Positions 56,117 through 64,000 of a DNA stretch of 64,000 nucleotides are shown here, piece by piece (position 1 is the first letter of the stretch; the number at the start of each line of letters is the position of its first letter). The notes beneath the pieces are model-generated. The model was not told the origin of the DNA and did not search any database. It saw only the letters and a program-made list of their open reading frames with translations. The stretch is taken from the NCBI GenBank assembly GCA_021772095.1, contig JADYXR010000030.1, forward strand, positions 62,001 to 126,000. The letters run 5' to 3'. The position numbers and the translations under genes were made by a program. The stretch comes from Candidatus Obscuribacter sp. (lineage in GTDB: Bacteria > Cyanobacteriota > Vampirovibrionia > Obscuribacterales > Obscuribacteraceae).

Positions 56117-57514
56117 TTAGCTTCCTTTCGGCGCTTTTACCTTCTTCTGCTTTTTGATTTTCACACCAACAGGCACTCTCACTGGTGAGCTCGTCACAGG
56201 AGATGAAAAACCAAGCGCTGCATTCATGCAGGCTAAGGCGTCCGGCATGCCGTAGCCGTAGTACTTATTCCAGCCAGGCGCGTAGTTGACGCAGTGAGTT
56301 TTCATAATGTTCTCGACATCGATGTTGGTCAGACTCGGTCTCGCTCCCCAGATCAACGCGGCGATCGAGCAGGCAAGCGGCGAAGAGAACGACGTGCCGG
56401 CAACTGATACTACTGAGCCACGTTCATCTGTGCAAAATATGTTGTCGCCTGGAGCCGTAAACCACAGACAGTTGCCGTAGTTAGACCACTCGGTAAGCTG
56501 ATTGTTTTCACCAAGCGCCGAAACCACGATTAGATAAGGCAAAAATTTGTTTTTGTCGCTGATGCCTTTTCCTTTGGCATTGCCATTGCCAGCCGCGTTG
56601 AACACAAGCCCACGATTCCCACTGTCGTGAAATGTGCGCAGATAAGTGTGCAACGTGCCGTTGATCTTCGGATTCGCAATCGAATAAGGCGGATCGGCAT
56701 TAACACTAAAGTTAATCAGCTTTGTCGAGGTTTGACTCATCGCAAAGTAGAAACCATCGAGAATATCGGCAGTGGAAAAACCACCATCAGAACGACCAGC
56801 ACGAATCGGAATGATCGTGGAGAGACGAGCGGGACCGACAGTCGCGATCGAATTGTTCGCCGTCGCGGCGGCGGTAGTCGACACCATCGTGCCGTGACCG
56901 CTGACATCATATTGCGAGCCGACAATGCCTTTTACCGCGTCATAGCCACCATAAATTTTGCCCGCCAAATCTGGCGTCGCGGTATTAACCCCGGTATCAA
57001 TCACAGCGATACTTGCCGCCGAACTGCCCAACGACAAATCCCAGGCGGCTGGAACGTTGAGCGCGTTCAAATGCCACTCTTGCGCGAAATACGGATCGTT
57101 TGTGGTTGCGTTCGAACGCAGAAAATAATCTCTTTGGACAGAACGAAAATTCTTGTCGGCAGTCAGTTCTTTTTCAGCGGCGGCGAAGTGTTGAACATCA
57201 GGAAAAGTGACAACCCACACAGTCATCGCGCCGCGACCAATTGTTCTGGTCACTGTGCCATGCAATTCTTTGAGCGAATCTTGCGACTCCTCATCGCCTG
57301 CTTTGTAAGGCATCACTAGAAGCGTATTGGTCTTCCATGAACAAGGCGTAGTGCTGACATTTTCGCGCTTGCCGATATTGGCAGGCATCTTCAGTTTAAT
57401 CGGAGCTCTGGTTTCAGTAGCTCCGGCGTTCACAGGCAGCGCCTGTGCCAGAATGGCCAGACCCGCTGAGAGACCGGCACCGAGGATGAGACTGAGTTGA
57501 GTTTTCCTATTCAT
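56117..57514 (-). CDS. Secreted subtilisin-like serine protease (S8), copy 1
   Basis: A 465-residue protein with a signal peptide, an inhibitor-type propeptide (about 60-130) and an S8 catalytic domain. The triad is Asp in VIDTGV, His in GHGTMV and Ser in GTSFSSP, with oxyanion Asn in NAAGNG. The tail is Lys-rich. It is a tandem paralogue of the gene upstream, with near-identical blocks throughout. Secreted proteases of this kind degrade proteins or mature surface proteins. Confidence 0.95.
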   Translation of the reverse strand: MNRKTQLSLILGAGLSAGLAILAQALPVNAGATETRAPIKLKMPANIGKRENVSTTPCSWKTNTLLVMPYKAGDEESQDSLKELHGTVTRTIGRGAMTVWVVTFPDVQHFAAAEKELTADKNFRSVQRDYFLRSNATTNDPYFAQEWHLNALNVPAAWDLSLGSSAASIAVIDTGVNTATPDLAGKIYGGYDAVKGIVGSQYDVSGHGTMVSTTAAATANNSIATVGPARLSTIIPIRAGRSDGGFSTADILDGFYFAMSQTSTKLINFSVNADPPYSIANPKINGTLHTYLRTFHDSGNRGLVFNAAGNGNAKGKGISDKNKFLPYLIVVSALGENNQLTEWSNYGNCLWFTAPGDNIFCTDERGSVVSVAGTSFSSPLACSIAALIWGARPSLTNIDVENIMKTHCVNYAPGWNKYYGYGMPDALACMNAALGFSSPVTSSPVRVPVGVKIKKQKKVKAPKGS

Positions 57515-57661
57515 CTAAGCCATCATGTGATCTAATTGTTAGTAAATTACAGCCGCTCTTTCTACGATTTCTATACCCGCGGCACACAAAAATGCAACTC
57601 ATCGAGCGGCATCCGAAGCTTAGCCTAAGGACAATCGAAAGATCGGAATGTTCCCCAATCA

Positions 57662-59044
57662 TCAATTCTTCTTTTTCCAGAGTTTGTTGACGTTCTTTTT
57701 CTTTGTCACCGGGGGTGGTACCGGAACCGAAGGTGTCGTCACAGTGCTTTGCGCCGCGATAACACAAGCTGCCGCATCCGGTATGCCGTAACCATAATAT
57801 TGGTTCCATCCCGGACTCGAGTTGAGGCAATGAGTCTTCATGATTTGCTCGACCTGAAGATTGGTCAAGCTCGGCTTGGCGCCCCAGATCAAAGCGGCGA
57901 TCGAACACGCCAGCGGTGATGAGAAGGATGTTCCGGCAACGGAAACAATAGTGTTGTTGTCTTTTGTACAGACTATGTTTTCGCCCGGCGCGGTAAACCA
58001 GATGCAATTGCCATAGTTCGAGAAGTCCGTCAAAACATTAGATTCGCCGAGCGCTGATACCACGATCAAGTAAGGCTTGAGGGAGTTATTGTCGAAGATG
58101 CCGTCGCCGTTGTCATCACCATTACCGGCGGCATTGAAAGTCAATCCACCTCTCACATCATGGAAATAACGCAAGTAAGTATGCAAAGTACTGTTGATAA
58201 AACCATTAGCGATCGAGTAGGGCGGATCGGCATTAACACTGAAGTTGATCAACTTCGTAGATGTATTGTTGATCGCAAAATTGAAGCCGTCCAGGATATC
58301 GGCAGACGTAAAAGACCCGCTCGGCTGACCGGCCCGAATCGGAATAATTGTCGACAACCGCGCCGGACCAACTGTTGAGATCAAGTTGTTGGCAGTAGCA
58401 GCAGCTGTCGTGGAAACCATGGTGCCATGCCCGTTTACATCAGACTGAAATCCAACTTGATTAGTGATGGCATTATATCCACCGAAAAGTTTTCCCTGCA
58501 AATCAGTATTCGTAGTGGTTACGCCGGTATCGATCACTGCGATACTCGCCGCCGCACTACCAAAAGTTCGATCCCATGCGGCTGGAACATTGAGCGCATT
58601 CAAATACCACTGCTGAGCGAAATACGGATCGTTTGTGGTGGCGGTTGCATGCATGTAATAGTCGCGTTGGACTGAACGAAAATTCTTGTCGCTGGTCAGC
58701 TCTTTCTCCGCTTTGACAAAATGCGAGGTGTCAGGAAAAGTCACTTCCCAGACCGTCATCGCACCATGTCCAATCGTCCTTGTCACTGTGCCTTCCAGCT
58801 CGGACAGCGAATCATGAGAGGCGTCATCGGCCGCCTTATACGGCATGACCAGAAGCGTATTCGAACGCCAGGCGCATGGTCGCTTGGTTTTGGGAGCGCG
58901 ATTGAAATTTCTCTTCGGCATCCTCAGCTTGATATTGCCATTGTTGTCAGTCGATCCGGCGTTGACCGGCGCTGTAAGCGACAATAACGCAACTATCGAA
59001 AGCCCTATGCTGCTCAGTTTGAACCGGAGGTCTTTTCTCTGCAT
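57662..59044 (-). CDS. Secreted subtilisin-like serine protease (S8), copy 2
   Basis: A 460-residue paralogue of the next gene, with the same signal peptide, propeptide and catalytic layout (VIDTGV, GHGTMV, NAAGNG, GTSFSSP) and a similar Lys-rich tail. The two copies differ most in the N-terminal 50 residues and the tail, and lie 147 bases apart. It is divergent from the large hemagglutinin-like gene, so the two could be co-regulated. Confidence 0.95.
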   Translation of the reverse strand: MQRKDLRFKLSSIGLSIVALLSLTAPVNAGSTDNNGNIKLRMPKRNFNRAPKTKRPCAWRSNTLLVMPYKAADDASHDSLSELEGTVTRTIGHGAMTVWEVTFPDTSHFVKAEKELTSDKNFRSVQRDYYMHATATTNDPYFAQQWYLNALNVPAAWDRTFGSAAASIAVIDTGVTTTNTDLQGKLFGGYNAITNQVGFQSDVNGHGTMVSTTAAATANNLISTVGPARLSTIIPIRAGQPSGSFTSADILDGFNFAINNTSTKLINFSVNADPPYSIANGFINSTLHTYLRYFHDVRGGLTFNAAGNGDDNGDGIFDNNSLKPYLIVVSALGESNVLTDFSNYGNCIWFTAPGENIVCTKDNNTIVSVAGTSFSSPLACSIAALIWGAKPSLTNLQVEQIMKTHCLNSSPGWNQYYGYGIPDAAACVIAAQSTVTTPSVPVPPPVTKKKNVNKLWKKKN

Positions 59045-59225
59045 TTACCTACCACCAAGTGCTGAACGGACGAAAAATGCCCTTGCTAAAACTTTCATAC
59101 CCATTCCCACCAGCGCACTATCCTGTAGCCGGGGTGACACACACCCCCGATAGACAGTGGTAGCCCGTGCGTGGTACCTTTGCCGTTTGATTAAACTTTC
59201 ACGTCGGTAAAACGGATGGAGTGGC

Positions 59226-62200
59226 ATGAGACGAGTCGATCGTAATCAAGGCAATCGCCGCCTGCAGCTGGCATCCATTGCTCTAGCCGCAACTCTGACG
59301 CTCGCTCCGTTGACCGCCAACGCAGAATACGTGCAGCCTGACAGAAGTGAGGCGCGCATCGCCTTCCGCGAATTCAAAGCGAACAATCCGGACCGCAGCA
59401 AACGTGAGCTGCGTAATCTCTATCGCTCGCCATTCACCTCGTCCAATTCCAATACTTCCGCGCCACAAGCCACAACCGCGGATTTGATTTTCAATGCGAA
59501 TTCATCGGCATCAAGGCTGAATCAAAGGGTAGAACAAAACGTTCGAGAGTATCGAAACAACACCGTCCAGCTCCAGGATTCCGGTCGCCTGCGCAATTCT
59601 AAGAACGGAATCGACCTCGACCTCAATTCCGCGAGCCAATCAATCACACTGGGCGCAAAACTTTTTCAAAACGCACAACAAGTGACCATCGAACGGGGCG
59701 GTCAGCAAATCACATTGGCAGCCGGTTCCACTGTCACCGCCTCTGAGTACATTGCTGTAAAACAATTGCTCTTGACCGGCGCGCAGTCGATCCAGCTGGA
59801 CGGCACCGGCAAGTCAATCGGCGGCAGCGTCGACCTCTCTCAAATCACGGCGCGCAACGATAGAATGCGCGCCGATGATTTAAACATTCCAGTCAATGTC
59901 ACCGCATATGGTGACTTCAGCAAAGGTTCGACGTTTCAAGTCTCAGGCGATCTGGTGAACGCCGGTTCGATTTACGCGTTGGACAGCAAACGCGGCACCG
60001 CCGGCGGTGCGCTGCGAGCGGACAATCTGATCAACAGTTCGACCGGTTTAATTTCTTCCGAGTCTCAGAATGGCTTAGATGCCCGCATCGATTTGACCCT
60101 GGCGGCGACCGGCAATTTGCTCAACCAGGGCTCCATCACCAGTTCCGGTGATTTGATCCTGACTGCGGGCAATTCGATAACGAATCATGGAACAGCAACT
60201 CAAGCCGCGGCGATTAGCGCCCGGGGCAACCTCGAAGCTAGCGCGAAAGACATAATCAATCACGGACTGATCCGATCCTCCGACGGTAATGTTCGATTCA
60301 ATTCAGCTGAAGACTACCTGAATGGAGCTTTGACGATCGATAACCGACTTGGCGAAGTCCAAGCGCTCAACGGTGCGATCAACTTGCGCGATCGATCGTT
60401 TCGCCAGGACGCATCGACTTATGTCTACGGCGGCGACTTTCTCAGTAAGCAATTCAATGTGTTTACCGGACGAGGCACCGCTGACTTAAATGTCAACAAA
60501 TTGACGGGCACGCTCAATCAGGACGGCTTCGCTTCGCACGTCACTGCGGAAACGACAGCTCTCACGTTAGGCGACATCTGCCTATCCGGAGACCCGACCT
60601 ACAAAAACGCCGGCGGCGACATCATTATCGGTGGCAACATCACCGTCCAAGAAGCACTCACAATCATCGCCGAAGGCAGCATTCTCAACAGTGGACCAGC
60701 CGTAATCACAGCCGCCAACAATACGACTGGATTCAATGTCACTTTCATCGCCGGCGCGGACATCACCAGCGTTGTTGGCACAGACAACACCATCGTCGGA
60801 CCGATTCCACCCGCGTTAGCCGGTGCGGCAACCGACATCAGTGGACTGGCCAGCGCTTCAGGAGGCACTATCACACTGGGCGCAGATCCGTTGGCACCAG
60901 TGACGATCAACACGCGCTCTACCGGCGGTGGCGACACTAATGGCGGCGACGTGTTGTTCGCCGCGTTCGATAGTTTTGCCCTGACTGGCACCATCGAGTT
61001 GACCAATACAAAAATCAACACTGGCGGCAAAGGAAACGGAAACAACGGCAACGTCACGCTAATTGCCGGCGGACTCGGAGACGTCCCGACCATCACCGTG
61101 GGCGCAGTCGACACCACTGGCGGCAATGGTACCGGCGGCGATATCAACATTTCAGGGTTCACACCGCAATCAACAGGCGGAACTATCAGCTATGACGCCA
61201 ACGGCAATCGAACCTCGGTAGCAGCGCTGGTTGCCGGTCCCAGCTCGATGGCAGGCTCGAATATTTTGACCTCCGGAGATTTAACGGCGGCAGGAAACGT
61301 CACTGTAAGAACCGGATTGAATGGCAACATCTCGATAGGCGAGTTCAACATCACAACCAAAGGCGCCAATAGCGTAGTCGATCTAAAAGCTACCGGAACC
61401 GGCAATATTACCGGAACCGATTTCACCACCATCACAACTAGAACTTTGAATCTGACCACAGACACAGGCGACATCGGCGATCCAATTGAAAACACGCCCA
61501 TCTTCGCTAATGCCGGTTTCATGAACGCCACTGGCAGTGCGGCTTCGACCGACATTCTTCTGGTGTCATTCAACCCCGGACTCAACGTCATCTCCGCGAC
61601 CGGCTCGTCAATAAATATCGCCACCCAGGGCACTATTATTTCCGATCCATCCAAAGGACCAATCGTAGCCGACGAGCTGCTGATCGGCTCATTCGGCGGT
61701 GGCACTGGAATCAACGAGTTTCGACCGCTGGAAGTTACGGCAAATGATCTGTTCGTCGCCGGGTTGGGCGGCAACGTTTTTGTCCATAACAATAACGCAG
61801 GTTTGACGAACTTGACCGGCGGAGACGCTCTGCAAGCGAAGGGCATATTCAGCGTCACCACCGACGGTACTATAAGTTTGGGCGTCGATGAAACAATCAG
61901 TGCTCAAAATATTTTGCTGACACCAGCGCTCGGTTTTACTTCCGTGCTCGGTCTTCTTAAAGCAACCTCTTCCGTTTCGCTGACGACGCCTGTTTCCATC
62001 GACGCCACCACAGTCGCACCGTTAATTCAAAGTCCGGTCCTGAAAGTAACATCGCTCAACGGTGACGTCGGCACATCAGTCAACCGCCTGTTAGCGGGTA
62101 CAACCGTGACCAGCATCGCGGCCTTTGCTCCTAACGGAAATGTCTTCCTGCAAGGCTCGGTCACTTCAAAAGCGATTCTTGCCGGCGGCGCTGCCGGAAA

Positions 62201-62669
62201 ATCATTCGACTATAAAGGAACGGGCACCACAACGATCACGGGGAACGTCTCGTCAGGCACTGAAGATTTAAACATCGTGATTAGTGGCCCGGGGACGCTA
62301 ACCATCGGCAGCGGAGTGAGTTTAGTCTCCGGCAGAAATATGACCGTGGCCCTTAGCGATCCACTTAATTCCACGAAACTAAAAATCGCTTTCGGCGTCG
62401 ACTCATCTTTGCAAACCAAGGCGGCACCCGGCTTCGGGAACATCCTGGTTTCCGTCGGACCGGCAGGCGCACCAGTTGTTGGAACGCCACCAGCTAAGGG
62501 AATCGCATTCGTTGAAGTGCCACCAAACAAAATCTTCTGGGGCACCTTCGCACCAACAGGAAAAGGCGTCAACACTGTCTTCGCCAACGGCGCCGATGTT
62601 CAATTCACAAATTCATTGAAATCTGGTGCCATCACAGTTGGTGGCGGTGTCACAATCGTTTCGGACTAA
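59226..62669 (+). CDS. Hemagglutinin-like beta-helix surface protein
   Basis: A 1147-residue protein with a signal peptide (cleavage near TANAE). Long runs of short strand-turn repeats (LNQGSITSSGDLILTAGNSI-like, then GGNITVQEAL) resemble filamentous-hemagglutinin and other right-handed beta-helix adhesins. Asn/Gly/Thr content is high and cysteines are almost absent. I see no clear TPS secretion domain and no sorting or autotransporter barrel at the C terminus, so the export route is open. The ATG follows GGAG at six bases. Its stop overlaps the end of the convergent next gene by four bases. Confidence 0.85.
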   Translation: MRRVDRNQGNRRLQLASIALAATLTLAPLTANAEYVQPDRSEARIAFREFKANNPDRSKRELRNLYRSPFTSSNSNTSAPQATTADLIFNANSSASRLNQRVEQNVREYRNNTVQLQDSGRLRNSKNGIDLDLNSASQSITLGAKLFQNAQQVTIERGGQQITLAAGSTVTASEYIAVKQLLLTGAQSIQLDGTGKSIGGSVDLSQITARNDRMRADDLNIPVNVTAYGDFSKGSTFQVSGDLVNAGSIYALDSKRGTAGGALRADNLINSSTGLISSESQNGLDARIDLTLAATGNLLNQGSITSSGDLILTAGNSITNHGTATQAAAISARGNLEASAKDIINHGLIRSSDGNVRFNSAEDYLNGALTIDNRLGEVQALNGAINLRDRSFRQDASTYVYGGDFLSKQFNVFTGRGTADLNVNKLTGTLNQDGFASHVTAETTALTLGDICLSGDPTYKNAGGDIIIGGNITVQEALTIIAEGSILNSGPAVITAANNTTGFNVTFIAGADITSVVGTDNTIVGPIPPALAGAATDISGLASASGGTITLGADPLAPVTINTRSTGGGDTNGGDVLFAAFDSFALTGTIELTNTKINTGGKGNGNNGNVTLIAGGLGDVPTITVGAVDTTGGNGTGGDINISGFTPQSTGGTISYDANGNRTSVAALVAGPSSMAGSNILTSGDLTAAGNVTVRTGLNGNISIGEFNITTKGANSVVDLKATGTGNITGTDFTTITTRTLNLTTDTGDIGDPIENTPIFANAGFMNATGSAASTDILLVSFNPGLNVISATGSSINIATQGTIISDPSKGPIVADELLIGSFGGGTGINEFRPLEVTANDLFVAGLGGNVFVHNNNAGLTNLTGGDALQAKGIFSVTTDGTISLGVDETISAQNILLTPALGFTSVLGLLKATSSVSLTTPVSIDATTVAPLIQSPVLKVTSLNGDVGTSVNRLLAGTTVTSIAAFAPNGNVFLQGSVTSKAILAGGAAGKSFDYKGTGTTTITGNVSSGTEDLNIVISGPGTLTIGSGVSLVSGRNMTVALSDPLNSTKLKIAFGVDSSLQTKAAPGFGNILVSVGPAGAPVVGTPPAKGIAFVEVPPNKIFWGTFAPTGKGVNTVFANGADVQFTNSLKSGAITVGGGVTIVSD

Positions 62670-63253
62670 GCCGCTTTACCGCTTATCATGATCTTACTGA
62701 TCCAGGTTTCGACATTTTCAAAGTTTTTGCCGTAATCAAACAATGCCGTCGCCATCTTGGGTTTGCTCGAACAACGCACTAACCAGCTGTTCTCAGCGAT
62801 TGGATTGATCTCTACTTCCATTTCTTCACCGGTGCTGCGCCAGCTCGTTCCGGTCATCGCGCGCGTCACCATTTGCTCCGAATCATCGGAAACCGTTTTG
62901 ACATAAGGAATCGTGAGCAGCGCTTCTCGACAGGCGGCCAACACTTCTTTGGAAGTGCCTTCCATTTTTATTTCGCGAACTTGTTCCATTTCAAACACAT
63001 CTTTATAGATACCTTTGGCGAGAAACATTCGCGTAAACAGATCGAGCGGAAGCAAGACAGCAACCCGCAGAATGCCGAATATCAAACCAATGGTCAAGCC
63101 ACTCTTCCAGGCATAATTAAACGCTTGCGGATCATTACTTGTGGTGACGATTACGATCATCACGAACAGACCAACGCCACCGCCGAAACCGAGCGTGCTT
63201 ATGGCTAGCGCTTTGCAGATTCTGTTTATGTAGGACCAAACTTGTTTAACCAT
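62666..63253 (-). CDS. Membrane protein of unknown function
   Basis: A 195-residue protein with two membrane helices (about 12-38 and 50-72) and a soluble C-terminal domain of about 110 residues with an alternating strand-helix pattern. No family is recognised. ATG 63253 is chosen; the frame also has TTG six codons earlier, and neither has a good ribosome site. Confidence 0.75.
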   Translation of the reverse strand: MVKQVWSYINRICKALAISTLGFGGGVGLFVMIVIVTTSNDPQAFNYAWKSGLTIGLIFGILRVAVLLPLDLFTRMFLAKGIYKDVFEMEQVREIKMEGTSKEVLAACREALLTIPYVKTVSDDSEQMVTRAMTGTSWRSTGEEMEVEINPIAENSWLVRCSSKPKMATALFDYGKNFENVETWISKIMISGKAA

Positions 63254-63318
63254 CAAATCGCCATCGGTCAAATGCTGTCATAGCATGCGCTTGTGATTGT
63301 CGAAAGGCAATGGGACAA

Positions 63319-63459
63319 CTAACCTCCTACCGAATCAGATTCGGTAGGTTCTTCATTTGTATCGGTTTCGGTGCGGACGTACCAGCGCACGAAGCGATAC
63401 AACATGTAGAGAGGTGGCATGGAGACGAGCAAGCAAATGATTTTATCCAGGTACTGCAT
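63319..63459 (-). CDS. 46-residue small membrane protein
   Basis: A short gene (MQYLDKIICLL...) with one N-terminal hydrophobic helix, a basic middle (RFVRWYVR) and an acidic tail. Its ATG is five bases after the stop of the upstream zinc-finger gene, so it is probably translated by coupling. The last 20 codons contain a near-perfect hairpin. Confidence 0.6.
   Translation of the reverse strand: MQYLDKIICLLVSMPPLYMLYRFVRWYVRTETDTNEEPTESDSVGG
63326..63348. repeat. Perfect 11-bp inverted repeat
   Basis: CCTACCGAATC and GATTCGGTAGG flank a single A. It lies inside the 3' end of the 46-residue gene. No T run follows on the minus strand; on the plus strand TTCTTCATTT follows. Confidence 0.9.
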
Positions 63460-63464
63460 TAGGT

Positions 63465-64000
63465 TCACGAATCACTATCCTCAATTAGTTCACAGGACTC
63501 TTCAAAACCGTCCTCTGCTGCCAGCTTGACACCTTCGGCCTTAATGTCTTCGACATCTACCGATTCTACTTCCAGTTCGTCGACTGTTACTTCAACTGTC
63601 ATTTTGTCTTCATCAACACCGGGGTCATCGAAGGATGCCTCGGTCGCTTGAAATTCATCCTCGGCGCCGAAGATCGAGTCTTCCTCCCCTCCCATCAGCG
63701 ATGTGGTGGCGAAAGCAGCGGCAACACCGGCAATCTTGGCCTGCTGACGCTCCAGACGCGCCTGATCTTTCTCACCTTGCGAACGTTTTGGAAACAAGCG
63801 CTTGCGACACTTAGTACAGAAACAAAAACTGCCCTCTGACAAATGTCCGAAATCGCCTAACTTAAAACCAACGGGAAGATACGCTCTAGTTGAGACAAGG
63901 CGGCGGTCAAGCCCCTTCAATCGGCGCTGGTAAATTTTGACGTATTCATGACGGCAGGTGAGAGGCGAAACATCGGACTTTGGCGCAAAAATTCTTTCTC
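63465..64000 (-). CDS. Zinc-finger protein with acidic tail, partial at the window edge
   Basis: The frame is open through the right edge of the window, so the N terminus is missing. The visible part begins APKSDVSPLTCRHEYVKIYQ and has CRH near the start and CFCTKC about 50 residues on, a likely Cys/His metal site. The last 90 residues are strongly acidic (Glu/Asp/Val). A start at TTG 63920 would cut off the first cysteine, so the gene very probably begins outside. No family is recognised. The 46-residue gene follows within five bases. Confidence 0.7.
   Translation of the reverse strand, partial: ERIFAPKSDVSPLTCRHEYVKIYQRRLKGLDRRLVSTRAYLPVGFKLGDFGHLSEGSFCFCTKCRKRLFPKRSQGEKDQARLERQQAKIAGVAAAFATTSLMGGEEDSIFGAEDEFQATEASFDDPGVDEDKMTVEVTVDELEVESVDVEDIKAEGVKLAAEDGFEESCELIEDSDS

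Noticed and set aside
57507..58007. A 166-codon minus-strand open frame beside the second subtilase
   Set aside because: Most of it overlaps the well-supported S8 gene in another frame and it has Cys/Arg/His-rich shadow composition.
60599..61861. Long minus-strand frames rich in Pro/Val/Ala/Leu
   Set aside because: They are antisense shadows of the Asn/Gly/Thr-rich repeats of the hemagglutinin-like gene.

Overview
The window is bacterial chromosome with moderate GC, dense coding on both strands, and no tRNA, rRNA, CRISPR array, insertion sequence or phage gene that I could recognise. The best lineage guess is a non-photosynthetic relative of cyanobacteria of the Melainabacteria/Vampirovibrionia type, perhaps Obscuribacterales. 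This is an inference from three things: the long cyanobacterial/plant-type IspH, an aerobic ETF/ETF-quinone oxidoreductase set, and the many Ser/Thr kinases, TPR/zinc-ribbon proteins and low-complexity proteins.

Layout. 0-3 kb: a Ro60-like (TROVE/VWA) gene and a coupled unknown partner, preceded by a short structured RNA candidate with the architecture of a Y RNA. 3-5.5 kb: IspH, a small exported protein and a HAD phosphatase. 5.6-11.7 kb: two adjacent large repeat-rich proteins, one with an N-terminal amidotransferase-like and a C-terminal nuclease-like domain, the other with a pseudo-receiver, 14 WG-x-L motifs and a C-terminal membrane anchor. 11.8-16.6 kb (minus): pterin dehydratase, a TM2/zinc-ribbon protein, an HtrA protease and a CxxCxxCC protein. 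16.7-21.4 kb (plus): a GT-C-like membrane protein, a UPF0158 protein and a TPR protein. 21.5-29.7 kb: a very large DG-repeat protein, a lipoprotein with a duplicated domain, a membrane Ser/Thr kinase and an unknown exported protein.

29.9-33.7 kb (minus): tdh-kbl-fabV, covering threonine catabolism to glycine plus acetyl-CoA and an enoyl reductase. 34.6-37.6 kb: two paralogous membrane kinases. 37.7-41 kb: a pilin-like/GH114 fusion and a DUF885 hydrolase. 41.4-48.8 kb (plus): a tight cluster of etfB, etfA, ETF-quinone oxidoreductase, a divergent kinase-TPR protein and corA.

49.4-55.7 kb (minus): two exported unknown proteins, a decayed two-component system in which regulator and sensor kinase have both lost their middle parts, an S9 peptidase and a TetR regulator. 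56.1-62.7 kb: two tandem secreted subtilases beside a 1147-residue hemagglutinin-like surface protein. 62.7-64 kb: small membrane proteins and a zinc-finger protein that runs off the right edge.

The strongest leads for something new are the Y-RNA-like element with the Ro60-like operon, the paired repeat-scaffold genes at 5.6-11.7 kb, the pilin-GH114 fusion, and the freshly collapsed two-component system.
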